Part shown: positions 1-12,650 of the stretch, piece by piece
How the letters are laid out: each line of letters begins with the position of its first letter
Numbering within the stretch: the stretch's first letter is position 1
Assembly: GCA_024138015.1 (NCBI GenBank)
Contig: JAMXBB010000011.1
Location: 83,573,934-83,637,933, forward strand
Direction: 5' to 3'
From: Lumnitzera littorea
Lineage: Eukaryota > Streptophyta > Magnoliopsida > Myrtales > Combretaceae
DNA length: 64,000 bases
Notes under the pieces: generated by a model
The model's input: only the letters and a program-made list of their open reading frames with translations
What the model was told of the DNA's origin: nothing
The model's database searches: none
Position numbers and translations under genes: made by a program

Positions 1-3000
1 AAGGATACTACATGAATACTTTTTGGTTCATCCATCAATTGTTATTGAGACACCCAATCAGTTATTACTATGTCCTTTAGGAGGATAGATATATAATCTA
101 CTTTCTTATCATCGAGCACATCATGTACCTGAAATGCTCAATCAATAAATATAATCTACTTCACAACTGTAAGGATCATGACTAGATCTATCAAATGGCT
201 TCACCATTTGTTGCACTTAGCTAACTTATCTCTAGAAGGACCTCTTGCCATACCTATTGTAAATGCCTACACACAGCTGCCATTTGTATAAGCTAAACTT
301 TAGAAGGTTATCAATCAATCATTTATTACTCTAGCGTAATGTTCATACTTGGTTTTTCATGTGTTCTCACTGTCTTTCCTAACTAATGAAAATATGGGAT
401 TATTTGCATCGAACTCCTTTTTCTCACTACATACTTCATCTAACAAGCACACTACAACTATATGTGCGTACTTACTCTTATGTATAGAGCTTATTACTTA
501 ACATGATTTGTACTTCCCACAAGTGCCTTCTCGTATACTATTTTAATCTAATTATTTGGATAATTTCACATATGTTTTAGTTAGTAGTCCTAAGTTTTGA
601 TTTAATATTATCTTGTCATCCCCCCTTCTACTAGCTCCTAAACTTATTAGCTTACATAGGAGGCTAGGAGGTTGTGACTCTAGTTATTGATATTGATCAA
701 CCTTAGTCAATCATCTAAACATGACAATTACTTTGTAGCAAAATAGGTGTAGCAATGATGGGTTATTGATCCCTATTACATACCACTTATACATATATAG
801 CACCTCATTATACATGAGAGTGTATATTATAACTTCAACATTAAATACGATATTTTATTGCACCTTTAATATGTCATTACATATTGATTTGATATGACAA
901 AGTCACTATAGAAACCCATTCATAATCTTATTCTTAGTTGCTTACAGTAGCCAAACTTAAATTTCAAACCCTGCTTTAGTCTCCGTCTTCATATCCTAAG
1001 ATAAGACAAATAACCCTTCAGCTCTAAAATCTAAGTGAGCAATATAAAAGAACTATGCAATTAAAGGAATAATGTATGTTTTTTTTTCATACCACTATAA
1101 GACTCTTTTACATGTAAATGAATATGAAGTAGCCTAATATATCCCTACATTTTATGGAGATAAGTGGCACTACCATATCTTTGATCACATGAATAAAGTA
1201 TGACAAATTGAAGTGGATTGATGGATTAAGAACAAACCTTGATTAAATGGGCACTATTGTTGTTAAATTCTCATAGGCTCCTTGATTGACTCAAGGACAT
1301 GGCTTTGTAAGTACTTTCTGAATGCAATCACCTACAAAACAGAGCATGCTAAGGAGAGTTGGTGATAAGCCATGCTAAGGATAGACAAAGTCGACTGTAT
1401 CGAGGTAGGTCAAGCTCGCAAAAAAGTTTAAAATGAAGGGTGATAAATGTGCAGAACGGTAAAGAGAACAAGCAAAACCCTCAAGTGATTTCGAGAATAT
1501 GACCTACTAAGGAACATCTATAGACTCATAAACTAACTCGATGTAATGCACAAATAGCTCGATACAAGTAACTCGATAAGGTCACTCGCCACTTAACTTT
1601 ATTAAAGGGTTAGGATAAGAGTTAAGAGAGTGAGCACAAACATCTCATGAAAGAGGTTCTAAATGTTTAATAATGGTAAAAAAAGTGATGTACGACTACA
1701 ATATACAAGAGTATTTATACTTGAATATTTAAGGCAACCCATTAAATATGCAAAAGACAAAAAGGGTAATGTTCAAAATAACAAAATACATTTGAGATAG
1801 GCTCGAACATGTGGCCAACAGCTATAGGTGAGCTCTTAGCAGAAACAGACAAAAGAGTACAGTAAACCTAATGGTTACCAAGCTGAGCTATAAACTCTTC
1901 CAAAGTAAATTCAACTCAGACATATTTTAATCAGCTCGAAACAAGGTCAGCCAAGTTGGTGAATAAATGTGACGGGCTGTCAGTTGAGCACTCCTTAGGT
2001 TAGCATTTAGAGACAGTTGACAAGTATGGGAGAACTTGGCTCGAAAATAACAACAGGTTGGTAAAGAGGAGCAGCTTGGACTATTCTAGTATGGGTTAGG
2101 ATGAAAGGATGTGCCTTGTCAAGCTCTTAAGTCTTCGTACTCGGGCTTGGGTCAATAGTTCAGTTGTTTGATTCCTATTAGTTAGAGTTGTCTTTGACAA
2201 GAAGACTTCGATGCTTAAATAAGAAGTCACAACAACTAGTGTTCAAAAGAGAGGGGGTGGGTAGGGGTGGGGGTGGCTTGGAGAAGTATTTATACATGTC
2301 ATCACCCATTAGGATCTCGATATGTGGATGAAGATCTTTGTTCCTAAGGAGATTTTGGAATCTTGACAATTATAACTATCATTTGTCCACAAGGTATCTT
2401 TAGTGCTATTAGAGGCAACTTAATCACGTCATGCTAATGTGTAACAGCTCGTGGTGTCTTCATAAGGTCAAGTTTAAAGTCACATATAATAGGACCTTAG
2501 CTTGGAATAAGAGTCTTTGGCTTGAACCTTTTCTTCTCTTAGGGTTTTTTTTTTTTTTTTCTAACTACATCATATCACGACTTTAAGAAAAGGGTAAAAT
2601 GAACTTAGTTTGTTCTGTTAGGAGACTAATGTTAATATTACTAAGTTACAATATTTTTGATAGCTTAAACCTTTTCTAAATCCTATCCTTACATTACTTA
2701 CATATTAATTATGATTTTTATTATAAAAAAAAGTTACCATTAGATTAAAGTGATTTTAGTATGGCTAATAAGATATAAGCAAAAGTAAAAAAACGACTAA
2801 CGAGAAAAGAATGGCTATCAAAGGAAAAAACACACTCAAGTAAGATAATCTTCTATAGGGAATGTGACTCTTTTAATCATGTATTAGTTTTTATGACACA
2901 TATACTTTAAAATAAAAGTGGTATAAACTGCTAAATTGTTAAAAGGTACTTGAAACTATAGTCGTAAAGAAATCAAACCGCACTAATATGAGAAAGTTGT

Positions 3001-3880
3001 ATATTAAATGTTGTAATTTGTTTTGGCATTAATGGTACAAAATTATTATACAATCAAACAATTTTAAGTTATGAAACTAAATTAAAATGTAAAGATCATT
3101 ATAATTATTGTTCTGAATTCAAATTATAAGAAATAATTGTATCTCCTTTTGAGGAATAGAATAATATGGTAAATCCAAATATTACGTAAAACCTTACTTT
3201 CTCTTTGAATAATATAGATACAAATAATATATTGAAGTACCTAGTTATTGCAATCTAGCATCTAAATTCTAAGTGGAGTTTTTTATTGCCTAGGTGTCAA
3301 AATATTTTGGTCGGAATTAGGACAGTTATATGGGACAGTACGTAAATGTAAGTTTTTGGGTCACAATTTCTTGCACGTGTATTATGCCTCTAAAGGGGGT
3401 AGAAGGAGAATGATGAAATATTCTAAACTGTAGAGAGGAATCTTCAATGATTAAAGGTTAATAAGTCCTTAATCACCTCACATAAATTTCGGGATCAGCC
3501 AATTGATTCCATAAAAAAATTATACCAGTTTTAATGGGCTTGCCGTTTGCTTTCCGCTGAAGAAAGCATAATGGACATTATGGTCATTTTGGCTTTAGGT
3601 CGAAAGGCGATAAAAATTGTAACATGGATCTGACGATAACCAAATACTTTTCGAGGTATAGACAAAATTCATGAAGGGACAGGTCCGTCCAAAAGAAGCT
3701 ATCTGGCACAAAGAAATGCTAGATTTTTGAGTTTATATTTAAAATAACCTGTTAAGGAGGTATGAGCTAAGACAACCTTGTCAAGGCAAGCTAAGACCTT
3801 ACATGTATTGCATCCAATAAAACCATGGACAAGTAAAGAAAAGAATTAATCAAATCTTTTCTTCACATTTTCTCTTCTGC
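1..3880. other. Intergenic, with LTR-like debris
   Basis: No host gene is visible. The first 1.3 kb is AT-rich and featureless. From about 1360 to 2560 the composition is less AT-rich and 'ctcga/gctcg' words recur, as they do in the LTRs near 48-60 kb. This looks like old LTR-retrotransposon sequence, but I could not pair it with a partner LTR or find coding motifs. A poly-T run lies near 2543-2560. The remainder up to the TATA box near 3884 is the upstream region of the glucanase gene. Confidence is in the absence of genes rather than in the element type. Confidence 0.4.
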
Positions 3881-3883
3881 AAC

Positions 3884-3891
3884 TATAAAAA
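3884..3891 (+). promoter_or_regulatory. TATA box of the glucanase gene
   Basis: TATAAAAA lies about 107 bp before the ATG at 3991. It would place transcription start near 3915, so the CT repeat would sit in the 5' UTR. Inferred from sequence and spacing only. Confidence 0.55.
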
Positions 3892-3931
3892 CCCTTGCTT
3901 CCTATTTTTGAGATTCCTACATACCCCCCCT

Positions 3932-3936
<5 letters not shown>

Positions 3937-3979
<43 letters not shown>
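3937..3979 (+). repeat. (CT)n microsatellite in the 5' UTR
   Basis: An uninterrupted CT dinucleotide run of about 21 units, preceded by short C-rich tracts, ends 11 bp before the glucanase ATG. CT-rich 5' UTRs are common in plants. The run length is likely to vary between individuals. An apparent Arg-Glu repeat ORF on the opposite strand is simply the translation of this repeat. Confidence 0.9.
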
Positions 3980-3981
<2 letters not shown>

Positions 3982-3990
3982 GTATAGTCC

Positions 3991-6256
3991 ATGATCAATA
4001 TGGCTAGAATTTTTACCAAAACTGCCATCATCAATGCAATTATCTTCTTCTCTACTCATTTATTATTAGGTATGTTATCGGTTTGTCTTTTGTATATATA
4101 TTTTTCAATTCCATTGATGGATCCGTCCAGTTTATTATCTAACAATTGAAATCCCCATTGTAATAGCTATTTTGGCTATCTAAATGATTAGATAATAGAT
4201 TGAATAGTTCAATTTGATTATATATTCAAATTATAATGCTATTATGGCAATATTTTTTTCTCCACTTCTTCAGATTATGGTCCTCTTAGAGGAGTTGCAT
4301 CGCTGGGGATCAACTATGGTCAGGTTGCAAATAATTTACCACCACCCGAGAAGGTTCTTGCTCTCTTGAGGTCCTTGAAGGTTACAAAAGCAAGAATTTA
4401 CGATACTAACCCTCAAGTTTTGACCGCATTTGCCAATTCCAATATTGAGCTTATAGTAACAGTTGAAAATAACATGCTAGGTCAATTAGTGGATCCCCAA
4501 CAAGCGCTACAATGGGTCACCACCCACATTAAACCGTACTTCCCTGCTACTCGGATCACTGGGATTCATGTCGGAAACGAGGTTACAACCGATGATGACC
4601 CGACCTTGATGGCCAATTTGGCACCGGCCATGGTTGCTATTCATAATGCTCTAGTTCAACTAGGATTAGCATCATATATTCAAGTCTCAACCCCTACTTC
4701 CCTAGCGGTTTTGGCCGAATCGTACCCACCTTCGGCCGGAAGCTTCAAAAGTGATGTTTATGGAGTTATATATCAAATCTTACAATTTTTATCGGCTACA
4801 AAATCGCCATTTTGGGTCAATGCCTATCCCTATTTTGCATACAAGGACAATTCAAATAAAATTCCATTGGATTATGTATTATTCAACCCTAATCCGGGAA
4901 TGGATGATCCCAACACAAAGTTGCACTATGATAATATGCTATATGCACAAGTGGATGCAGCAATATTTGCCATTGCAAGGATGGGTTTTAGGGATATTGA
5001 AGTTAGGGTTTCGGAGACAGGTTGGCCATCCGAAGGTGACCCTAATGAGGTAGGTGCAACATTGCAAAATGCGGCTATCTATAATAGAAACTTGATGAGA
5101 AGACAACTGGCGAATGAAGGTACGCCGTTGAGGCCAAATACTAGGCTGGAAGTCTATGTGTTTGCTTTGTTTAATGAAGATATGAAGCCGGGACCAACCT
5201 CGGAGAGGAACTATGGTCTCTTTCATCCCGATGGTACTATGGCTTACAATGTGGGACTTTCTGCCCTGTCAACTTCACCATCCTCGTCGGCTTCTGTTTC
5301 TCTTACATTCTCGGCCTCTTACAAGGTAAAACCACAAGTTTCTTAATATCTTTACAATTATGGTGACATTTCCTGGTTAATTATGGCCAATTATATTAGT
5401 TAATGATGCTTTATATGTTATAAAATTCAAGTTATATAAATAATGGAAATCCCCTAGAAATAATATATATATATAAAGATATATATATATTCTTTCCATT
5501 TTTCTATCCAATATTATGATCACTAGTCATGGTGAGATATTTAATAAATAAAAATAATATTTCTATCATTGAATTTCGTTTAGTAATATATGTTATTATT
5601 TAATTAGTAAAGATAATCAGTTCTATCATAAAATAGTTATAATAAATCATAATCAAATATCATGTTACTGAACTAATTTTTTTAGGAGACTCGGTCTTTA
5701 TAGCTTTTACTAGTAAAATACTTGTATTACATATTATACAGATATTTACACTTATAATAATTATATGAATATGATGGATAATAAAATTTTCCATCAATTT
5801 TCATAGGAATGATTTATGGTCTTTTAACTTTTCCTTCCCTTGCTGAACGTCCGTGGTTTGGCTATTATGCTAAATAACCACATATTTTTTTTATATAGCC
5901 CCAGAATGTTTCTCTTGTGTCAAAGTAAGAGCGTTATCCGTATTATACGTGGGATCTATGTGTAATATATCACCATTAAGGGATGTCACTATTTAGCTTT
6001 AATCATTTCACAATCGGAATATTCTTCTTCTTTAATGGAAATAAAAACATGATGTGCTTGCACTTTATACTTACTACATACATTCATACATCATACTAAA
6101 TATTATGGGTATTACCTACTACGTATAAAATTTTATGTATATATAAGTGTATAATTTTGAGTCATATTTGAATAAGTAGTAACATAAGAGATAATCTTTT
6201 TAAAATTTACCTATTAGTCATCACTCTTATATGTTCGACTATAATTACTAATTACA

Positions 6257-6292
<36 letters not shown>

Positions 6293-6493
6293 CCTATATT
6301 ACCTATTGGATTACTCTCCTAATGACAGTGAGCTAAACAAACGTATATAATATATATACATACATATATATATAACCGTATATCTTACTGCTTTTGTACG
6401 AAACAGGTATCAACAAGGGGATATCAAAGCTTGGTGTACTTCGTGTTTGTTTATTTGCTGACCTTTCAACTATTTGCTAGAAGACCATATTGA
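3991..6493 (+). CDS. Glucan endo-1,3-beta-glucosidase, GH17, GPI-anchored type
   Basis: Exons are 3991-4069, 4274-5325 and 6407-6493, joined by GT-AG introns in continuous frame (1218 nt, 405 aa). GH17 enzymes hydrolyse beta-1,3-glucan such as callose in the cell wall or at plasmodesmata. Residues 1 to about 27 are a hydrophobic signal peptide starting MINMARIFTK. The mature domain opens with the family motif LGINYGQVANNLP. The expected acid/base Glu is E129 in GIHVGNEV and the nucleophile is E274 in VSETGWPSEGD. The domain ends near residue 357 and is followed by a Ser-rich stretch (STSPSSSASVS), a plausible omega-site region. Exon 3 adds a hydrophobic tail (SLVYFVFVYLLTFQLF), as expected of a GPI-attachment signal. 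There is no X8/CBM43 domain. If intron 2 is retained, the frame stops at 5346 and gives a 384-aa form without the tail. The exon 3 junction is inferred from the acceptor (AAACAG), phase 0 and hydrophobicity, not from a transcript. Confidence 0.9.
6260..6290. repeat. (AT)n microsatellite in glucanase intron 2
   Basis: An alternating AT run of about 15 units inside the 1081-bp second intron, with further AT-rich tracts on both sides (near 5465-5490 and 6340-6375). Confidence 0.85.
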
Positions 6494-9400
6494 GAACACC
6501 TATGGAGTTACATCATTACGTAAATATACGAGATTTATTTAGTAAGCCAAACGGGTCTGTATCTTTATCTCTGAGATCACAAAATCGTCTTCTTTGCGGC
6601 CTTTTCCACGTCAAAATTGCAATATGTGAAGACTCTTTGTTGACATGACAAGCTGTATGAGACCAGCAAAGGCAGCATATGCCAACATTAAGATATTGAT
6701 CCATGGCAACAGTTACAACCTAGGATTATATTTCGAATTCAACATTCTAGGATTAGGAGATTGCATTTTAAGTTATTGTATTTATAATTATTTCTATATC
6801 TAGCAAGAGATTCTTACGCATATTAATGCATTTATTTCTTTTTATAGTGCATATTGAATTCTAAAAAATGCCGCAAAACTTTATATTTTATTGTCCTTAA
6901 CTAGCACACGAGGCACTCATTCACGGGTGAAAATGGGAGTGAGATATATATTACATATAATACTCGCTGAAATATAAAATATAAAAATTTGACACTTAAT
7001 CGGTTGTATAAGTATCATGTGTAGTTATAAATATTATCGTATATAAAATTTTTATTTATCCTTGCCAGCTATTTCACTATCCATAGTGTATATAATTCCT
7101 AATAAAGCCGTTATCATTATTATCGGTACCTTAATATATATTAATATTAGGGCTTGAACCGTAATTTCCGCTTAGGAAAAGGGAATAAGCTGAAAAAGCG
7201 CAATTGGGAAGCCTATGCATCTGCTGCCCATCTATTTGCTCTTAATTAAGGAAAGCTCTTCACTTTTGGACGTGGAATTCCATATATAAGCTGTATTCAC
7301 ATATATTTACATATATCCCAATTATCAAATTATTCATTACATTATCTAAAGTTGAAAGACGATATGCTATACTGTATATAATTGTAAGACTGAGAGAAAA
7401 GCGTTAAAGGCTAAGCTTTTGCTTGGTTTTATTTTTTATTTTTTATTTTTAAATCCCCGGCAAATGGCCATAGCTGGCCCCAGCTCTTGTCTCGTCAGAT
7501 AACCGTCAGCATCAGGCCATCCTTTCGGAAAGGAGCTTTCCTCACCCCCTAATCTCTTCTTTTTCGTAAAAAATATAGATACGCACTCACACACAGCAAA
7601 TATTAACACGTTAGGTGTATGAATTAATATCAAGTAAAAGGCATTAATATATAAAAATACGAATAATGGTTTTTTTAGAAAATATCATTATTACTACATA
7701 TTTAATAATATTATTTGTATTTTTTCAACCTTTCATCTAAATAAAGGAGGTATTAGTTTTAATGGATCCTTTTTCACTTAACAAATGAGTTGTGGATACT
7801 CATCATAATTTTAAATACAAGTATAAGAAATTACTAATTGCTCTGGGATCCAAGAATAGGAAGTGGTTTGTTAAGGAATCCTCTAGTAATGCTCATTAAG
7901 AGGTGCGACGAAAATGTAAAATTCTTTTCTCTTCTCCCAAATGTACTTAACTGACTATGTTAACCAGTCGAGAAATGATCATCTATGCTCGGTACGTATT
8001 ATAAAAAGTTAAATCACTCGATATATTTTTAGAAATTGGTCTTAACGAAAGCCATGGTGCAATTAACAAATCAAGAAAATCATTTTGAAGTATTTGTCGC
8101 TATTTCTATGATTAATTAATTATTATCATGATCCAACTGTTGTCTCAATTAACTAAAGCCATGTAATCTAATCAATATGGATGCTAACTCCCTTAATCGA
8201 GACCTTATAATCTAGTTGACATTTTTTATGTTACCCCTTTAAAGGTAATAAAGATTTGGATCCTCCTTCTTCTTAAATTCATTAGGAAAAGAAAAGTGAT
8301 GTCTCCCCCAAGTTTCGACTGAAGTAATTATTTAACCTTTATGCCCACTATCGCACTAAAATTTCAGAAGTACATATAAAAAGCCAATTCACGACCCTCA
8401 TTCTTGAAAGAAAAGCCTGCATTTATCGACATGTAAATAGCAAATCTCGTCGAGTAATGCTTCTCATGCAAAAAGGAACGATCGGGGGAAGACCATGGAA
8501 AAGGTCGGCTTACGCTAACTTCTGATAAGGATTGGTCTGCCCATTGCACATCATGCAGCGTGGTGCACATGCAACCCACAAATACAATTCGTACGAGACC
8601 CTACAAGTTCCTAGATCTGTCTCTTGATTGCTTTTCTTTCAGCAATTCAGCTCAGATCAAGTATATATGAATTTTTTTATTTTTTATTTTTTTAGGATCA
8701 ATAATATTAAATGTTATGATTTGAGAGGGGAGAGATTCGGTTCTAATGAATATTGAGATACTAATATTTATGTCATTAAATTATAATAGTCTTGATTAAA
8801 TATATACCGTTTAGAAAATATTAAGCAACATCACTAAACAAAATCTTTAGTCCTTTATTTTATTTGCCAACGGTGAACTAAGTTTTTGGACACAAAAGAA
8901 ACCTTTACATATTGGACAAAATTAAAAAATTTATACTATATATTTGAGAGTATAAATTTTTCTTTTTTTAGTCAATTATAGGAAAAAAAAAATTCGAACC
9001 TTAATTTATCTTAATAAAAAACCAATGTTAATATTATTAAACTGTAAGGGTCTTAGTGTGTAGGTTAAAATAAATATTTTTTAAAAGGTTCGTCCTTATA
9101 ATATACTAATAAAGCAAGCATGGACAAAAGAGAACTGTACTATTTCCTTCGTAAAAATACTGTACGGTTTCTCCTTATAACAACGCTACATAAATATGCT
9201 AAGTAACTCGTATAACTTTCATAAAGAAGAAGGAGAAGGTGGTCGTAGCTCGGCGTTTTGTTGAACTTTTTTAGTGTGAGTAGTGGTATGTCCGGGTGGA
9301 ATACATCATGTTGGGGCCTTTGAAACGTATAAATATATTAGCATTCATGTGCCTGGTTCTAGTTCTAGCTTTTTCCTCTTTTCCGTTTCTATTCCATCAA

Positions 9401-9845
9401 TTTTTCCTAGGACCACTAGCATACTACAATTAATTGATTATTATTGCCAAAAGCTACCTCAGGAAGTTAGATAAGACTAAGAGCGTTCTGTTGAATACCC
9501 AGAATATGTTGGCGTCCGTTAATGTGTGTCCACAAATAGACTACGGGCCAACGCAGCGCCCTTAATTGAAATGCATCTTCCATAAACATAGGGCTTAAAG
9601 AAAATGGCCCACTGTTATCCAATCTCTATTTTGTAGCAGTTGGCAAGTTAACTTAGTATTTAGCATTTCAAAACAATAGGATTCGTATAATTAATATTGA
9701 ACGATTACTATGTTTTTTATATCATGACTAATGGACAATACACTCGCAACGTGTGTACAAATTAAATTAAATTAAATTTATATATTTAAAATTTATTATT
9801 ATCTATTCGATAAAAAATCATAATTTTTATTAAATAATAATTTTT
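6494..9845. other. Intergenic region, no gene seen
   Basis: About 3.3 kb of AT-rich DNA follows the glucanase stop. Several short open frames exist, but none has a recognisable domain, convincing codon pattern or supporting splice context. I see no tRNA, LTR or transposase motif. The 3' UTR of the glucanase gene probably occupies the first 200-300 bp. Confidence 0.5.
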
Positions 9846-9849
9846 GCTT

Positions 9850-10742
9850 GGGTTAATTATTTAACCTTCCCAATAAATTTTCTAAATTACATAACCCCCT
9901 TTTCAAAAGTTAACATTTATACCTCCGCTTTTACCAACTTGGATGCCAATACGATGAGAAGACTATCATGTCATCGCTATGTCAGCATTAATTATAATTA
10001 TATTTGAATATCATAAATATACATATGTATTGGTTAATTTAAATAATAAAAAATAAAATAAACTTTTAAAAATTTCAAAAAAAAAAAAGAAAAAATATTA
10101 AAATTTTTTCTAGAAATAATTACCCTACTAGCACATGTTATATATGTATATATATATATATGTAAATATTAACTAAATTAATGAAAATTAAAAGAAATTC
10201 AAAAAAGTTAAAAAATAAAAAATGAAAACTTACAAACTAAAGCGAAAAACCCCTATCACTACCAATGGGTTAAGCCACCAATTGTTAAGTGGGTTTAGTG
10301 ACCTACTTCAATTTCTTTTGGATGACCCTTTAGCTAGAAGCCCTTTTTTTCGATTTGTAGTTTTTCTTGGCTTTCAATTTTTTTTTCAAATTTCTTTTTT
10401 ATTTTTAAATTTAGTTCAAATATCTACATAACATAACATAATATAATATGATATATGTATTGTATTGCAAGGTCCTTTCCTAAAAAATTTTTCAACATTT
10501 CCTTCTTTTTTTCTTATTTTTCTAAAATTTATTTCATTTTTAATATTTTAAAATAACTAATAAATATATATTTGCAATATTTAAATATAATTATTAATAA
10601 TGCTAATATGGGATAACGTAATAATCACACATTAGCATCCTACCATGTCAACATCTAAGTAAGCAAAAGTAAAATGTAAGTGTAAAGCTTCGAAAAACTA
10701 AGATATCCATATAATTTAAAAAGTTTACAAGACTAATCAACA
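9850..10742. mobile_element. Foldback (long terminal inverted repeat) element
   Basis: The first ~190 bp (from GGGTTAATTATTTAACC) match the reverse complement of the last ~190 bp with scattered differences. Shared landmarks include the words around 'acttttacc/gcttttacc', 'atgtca', 'agcattaat' and 'aataattatatttgaatat'. The arms flank an AT-rich centre of about 500 bp without transposase motifs. This is the architecture of a non-autonomous foldback or MITE-like DNA transposon. No clear target-site duplication was found, so the superfamily is not assigned and the boundaries are approximate. Confidence 0.55.
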
Positions 10743-12650
10743 TAATTTATCTTTCTTATTTTATAAAACATATTTATAAAATTAATAATGCTTGTTATTG
10801 AATAGCTAGCTTGACTAATTTCTCTTCCTCGCTTCAATTTTTGGTGGCCATCAAATGATTATAAGTGAAAGAACCCCATCGTCATCGTATTTAACTTTAA
10901 GCTTGTCCATTTCCTTAAAGGTATCTTTCTCCTCATTGTAAATTTCAACATGCCCCTTGGATATAGCCTTATCATAGCAAAAGGTCTCAACCATTTGGCA
11001 TGAGTTCTAACACCCCACCCCCCACCACCCCCCTTTTCTTTTCATTCACTACTTTTCTTGTCATTCTTATTGCAAATCCTAGAATTTTTAAGCCTTGAGA
11101 CTAAGCTCCTCTAATTCACCAATCAAGCAACCTCTTTTCTCCAATCCTCTCTAAATCCCAAATCACATCTTTTTATAGTTTAATGTGCTTTGTCACATCC
11201 CTATACCTACAAAGTAAGACATTTGATTAACAAAACTTGATCAACAAAATGATTTATATCCAAAAGTAGATGTACATCAGAGTTGCAACAATAATTCTTT
11301 TTTCCTTCAAAGTTCTTCATATCATCTACCCCATTTACAAAATAAAACATGGTACTAAACAAAAATTGCAGACTTCTTCTATTTCTCTCTTGAAGACCCC
11401 TAGCCATCATGGTGCCCCATTATGCTTCATTTGACTTGAAGATATAAAACATATCTCCTTAACTTCTTGTTAAGCTAAGTTACTGGAATATGGCACAAAA
11501 TATAAAACATGTATTTTAATACCCTAAATTTAAAAGTAATTGATAATTAAAGAAGGGAACCTTAAAGAATTAAGTATTTCAACTTTAGGTATTTAGCTAA
11601 TTACTAAATGGCCCTAATTTAATTTAACTGAGCAAGGTTATTTTAGTAATTATCTTTAACTAATTATTTCATTAAAGTTTCATCTAATTACTTAACTATC
11701 CTTAGTCTTATTAAATAATCGGAGGGTATTTTAGTAATTTAGGCTTCCTTCGATTTTGGAGGGAGTGCTATTGGATATAAGGATAACATTTTAGATGAAG
11801 GAAGGATTTAGAAAAACTTACTTCCCTCTTCCTCCTTGTTTGCCATGACACCTAAGGTGTTTAGGGAGTCTTATTCGATCTTAAGTTATTTCAATAAGTC
11901 AATTAAAGAGTAATTCAAGGTCTAAAAAGCTACGTGAAATAACCTAGATATTTGCAAACTATCAATTTCATGAATGAAGATGTTTTCCAATAAATCTAAT
12001 GATTTATCTAGTAAATAAGATAGTTTTCTAATAATAAAATTGATTTCTTACCAACCATAATTAAATTTCTAAATCCAATTTATTGCAATATCCTTAAAAG
12101 TAAAATTACTTAAAAGCATGTTAGTAAAATGTTATTAGAAAATACCATGTATTATTTTAAAGTGTCATTTACATAAATGTCCTCACATGTCTAATTAACT
12201 ACTTAATTAGAGAAGTCTAGAAGGGGTAAGTTAGTATTCAAGTGAATTGAAGTTGACTAAGTAAGAATATAAAAGGATAAGAGGAGCTAAGAGAGAGAAA
12301 TTAAGGCATTTGGACAAAAGAAAATAAGATAAGCTCCTACCATACACTTTAGCTATGGCATGAAATCCTTGGTACATTATTAATGAGATTTTGCGACTTT
12401 TACAAGGTGGATTAATATAATTAGGTGAGATTTTAAGTAATTGGGGGAAATCAAGTGAAGACCCTAATGACATGTCAAATTTCAAAATTTTACAACTTAA
12501 GAACTTCACCTGTGTAATATTTAATTGAAAATGAGTAAAATATGCCAATTGTGCATAAAATGAACTAACCAAGTTTAAATGATTAAGAAATAATGAAAAA
12601 GAACGAAACTTGGTTTAAATTAGACTTAATATGCGTTTTGTATAAGTAGA
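10743..12650. other. Intergenic AT-rich region, no gene seen
   Basis: Short C-rich tracts occur near 11010-11035, and open frames of up to 113 codons occur on the minus strand near 12231-12572. The latter has no recognisable domain and a composition expected of AT-rich non-coding DNA, so I do not call it a gene. Confidence 0.45.

Noticed and set aside
3846..4034. Minus-strand frame with a run of alternating Arg-Glu residues
   Set aside because: It is the translation of the (CT)n repeat on the opposite strand of the glucanase 5' UTR and exon 1.
4751..5226. Overlapping open frames on both strands within the glucanase exon
   Set aside because: Shadow frames of the GH17 coding exon with no domain of their own.
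9283..9474. 63-codon plus-strand open frame starting MVCPGGIHHV
   Set aside because: No family similarity recognised, and no splice or promoter context. Considered random.
12231..12572. 113-codon minus-strand open frame
   Set aside because: No recognisable motif, low-complexity AT-driven composition, and no supporting gene context.
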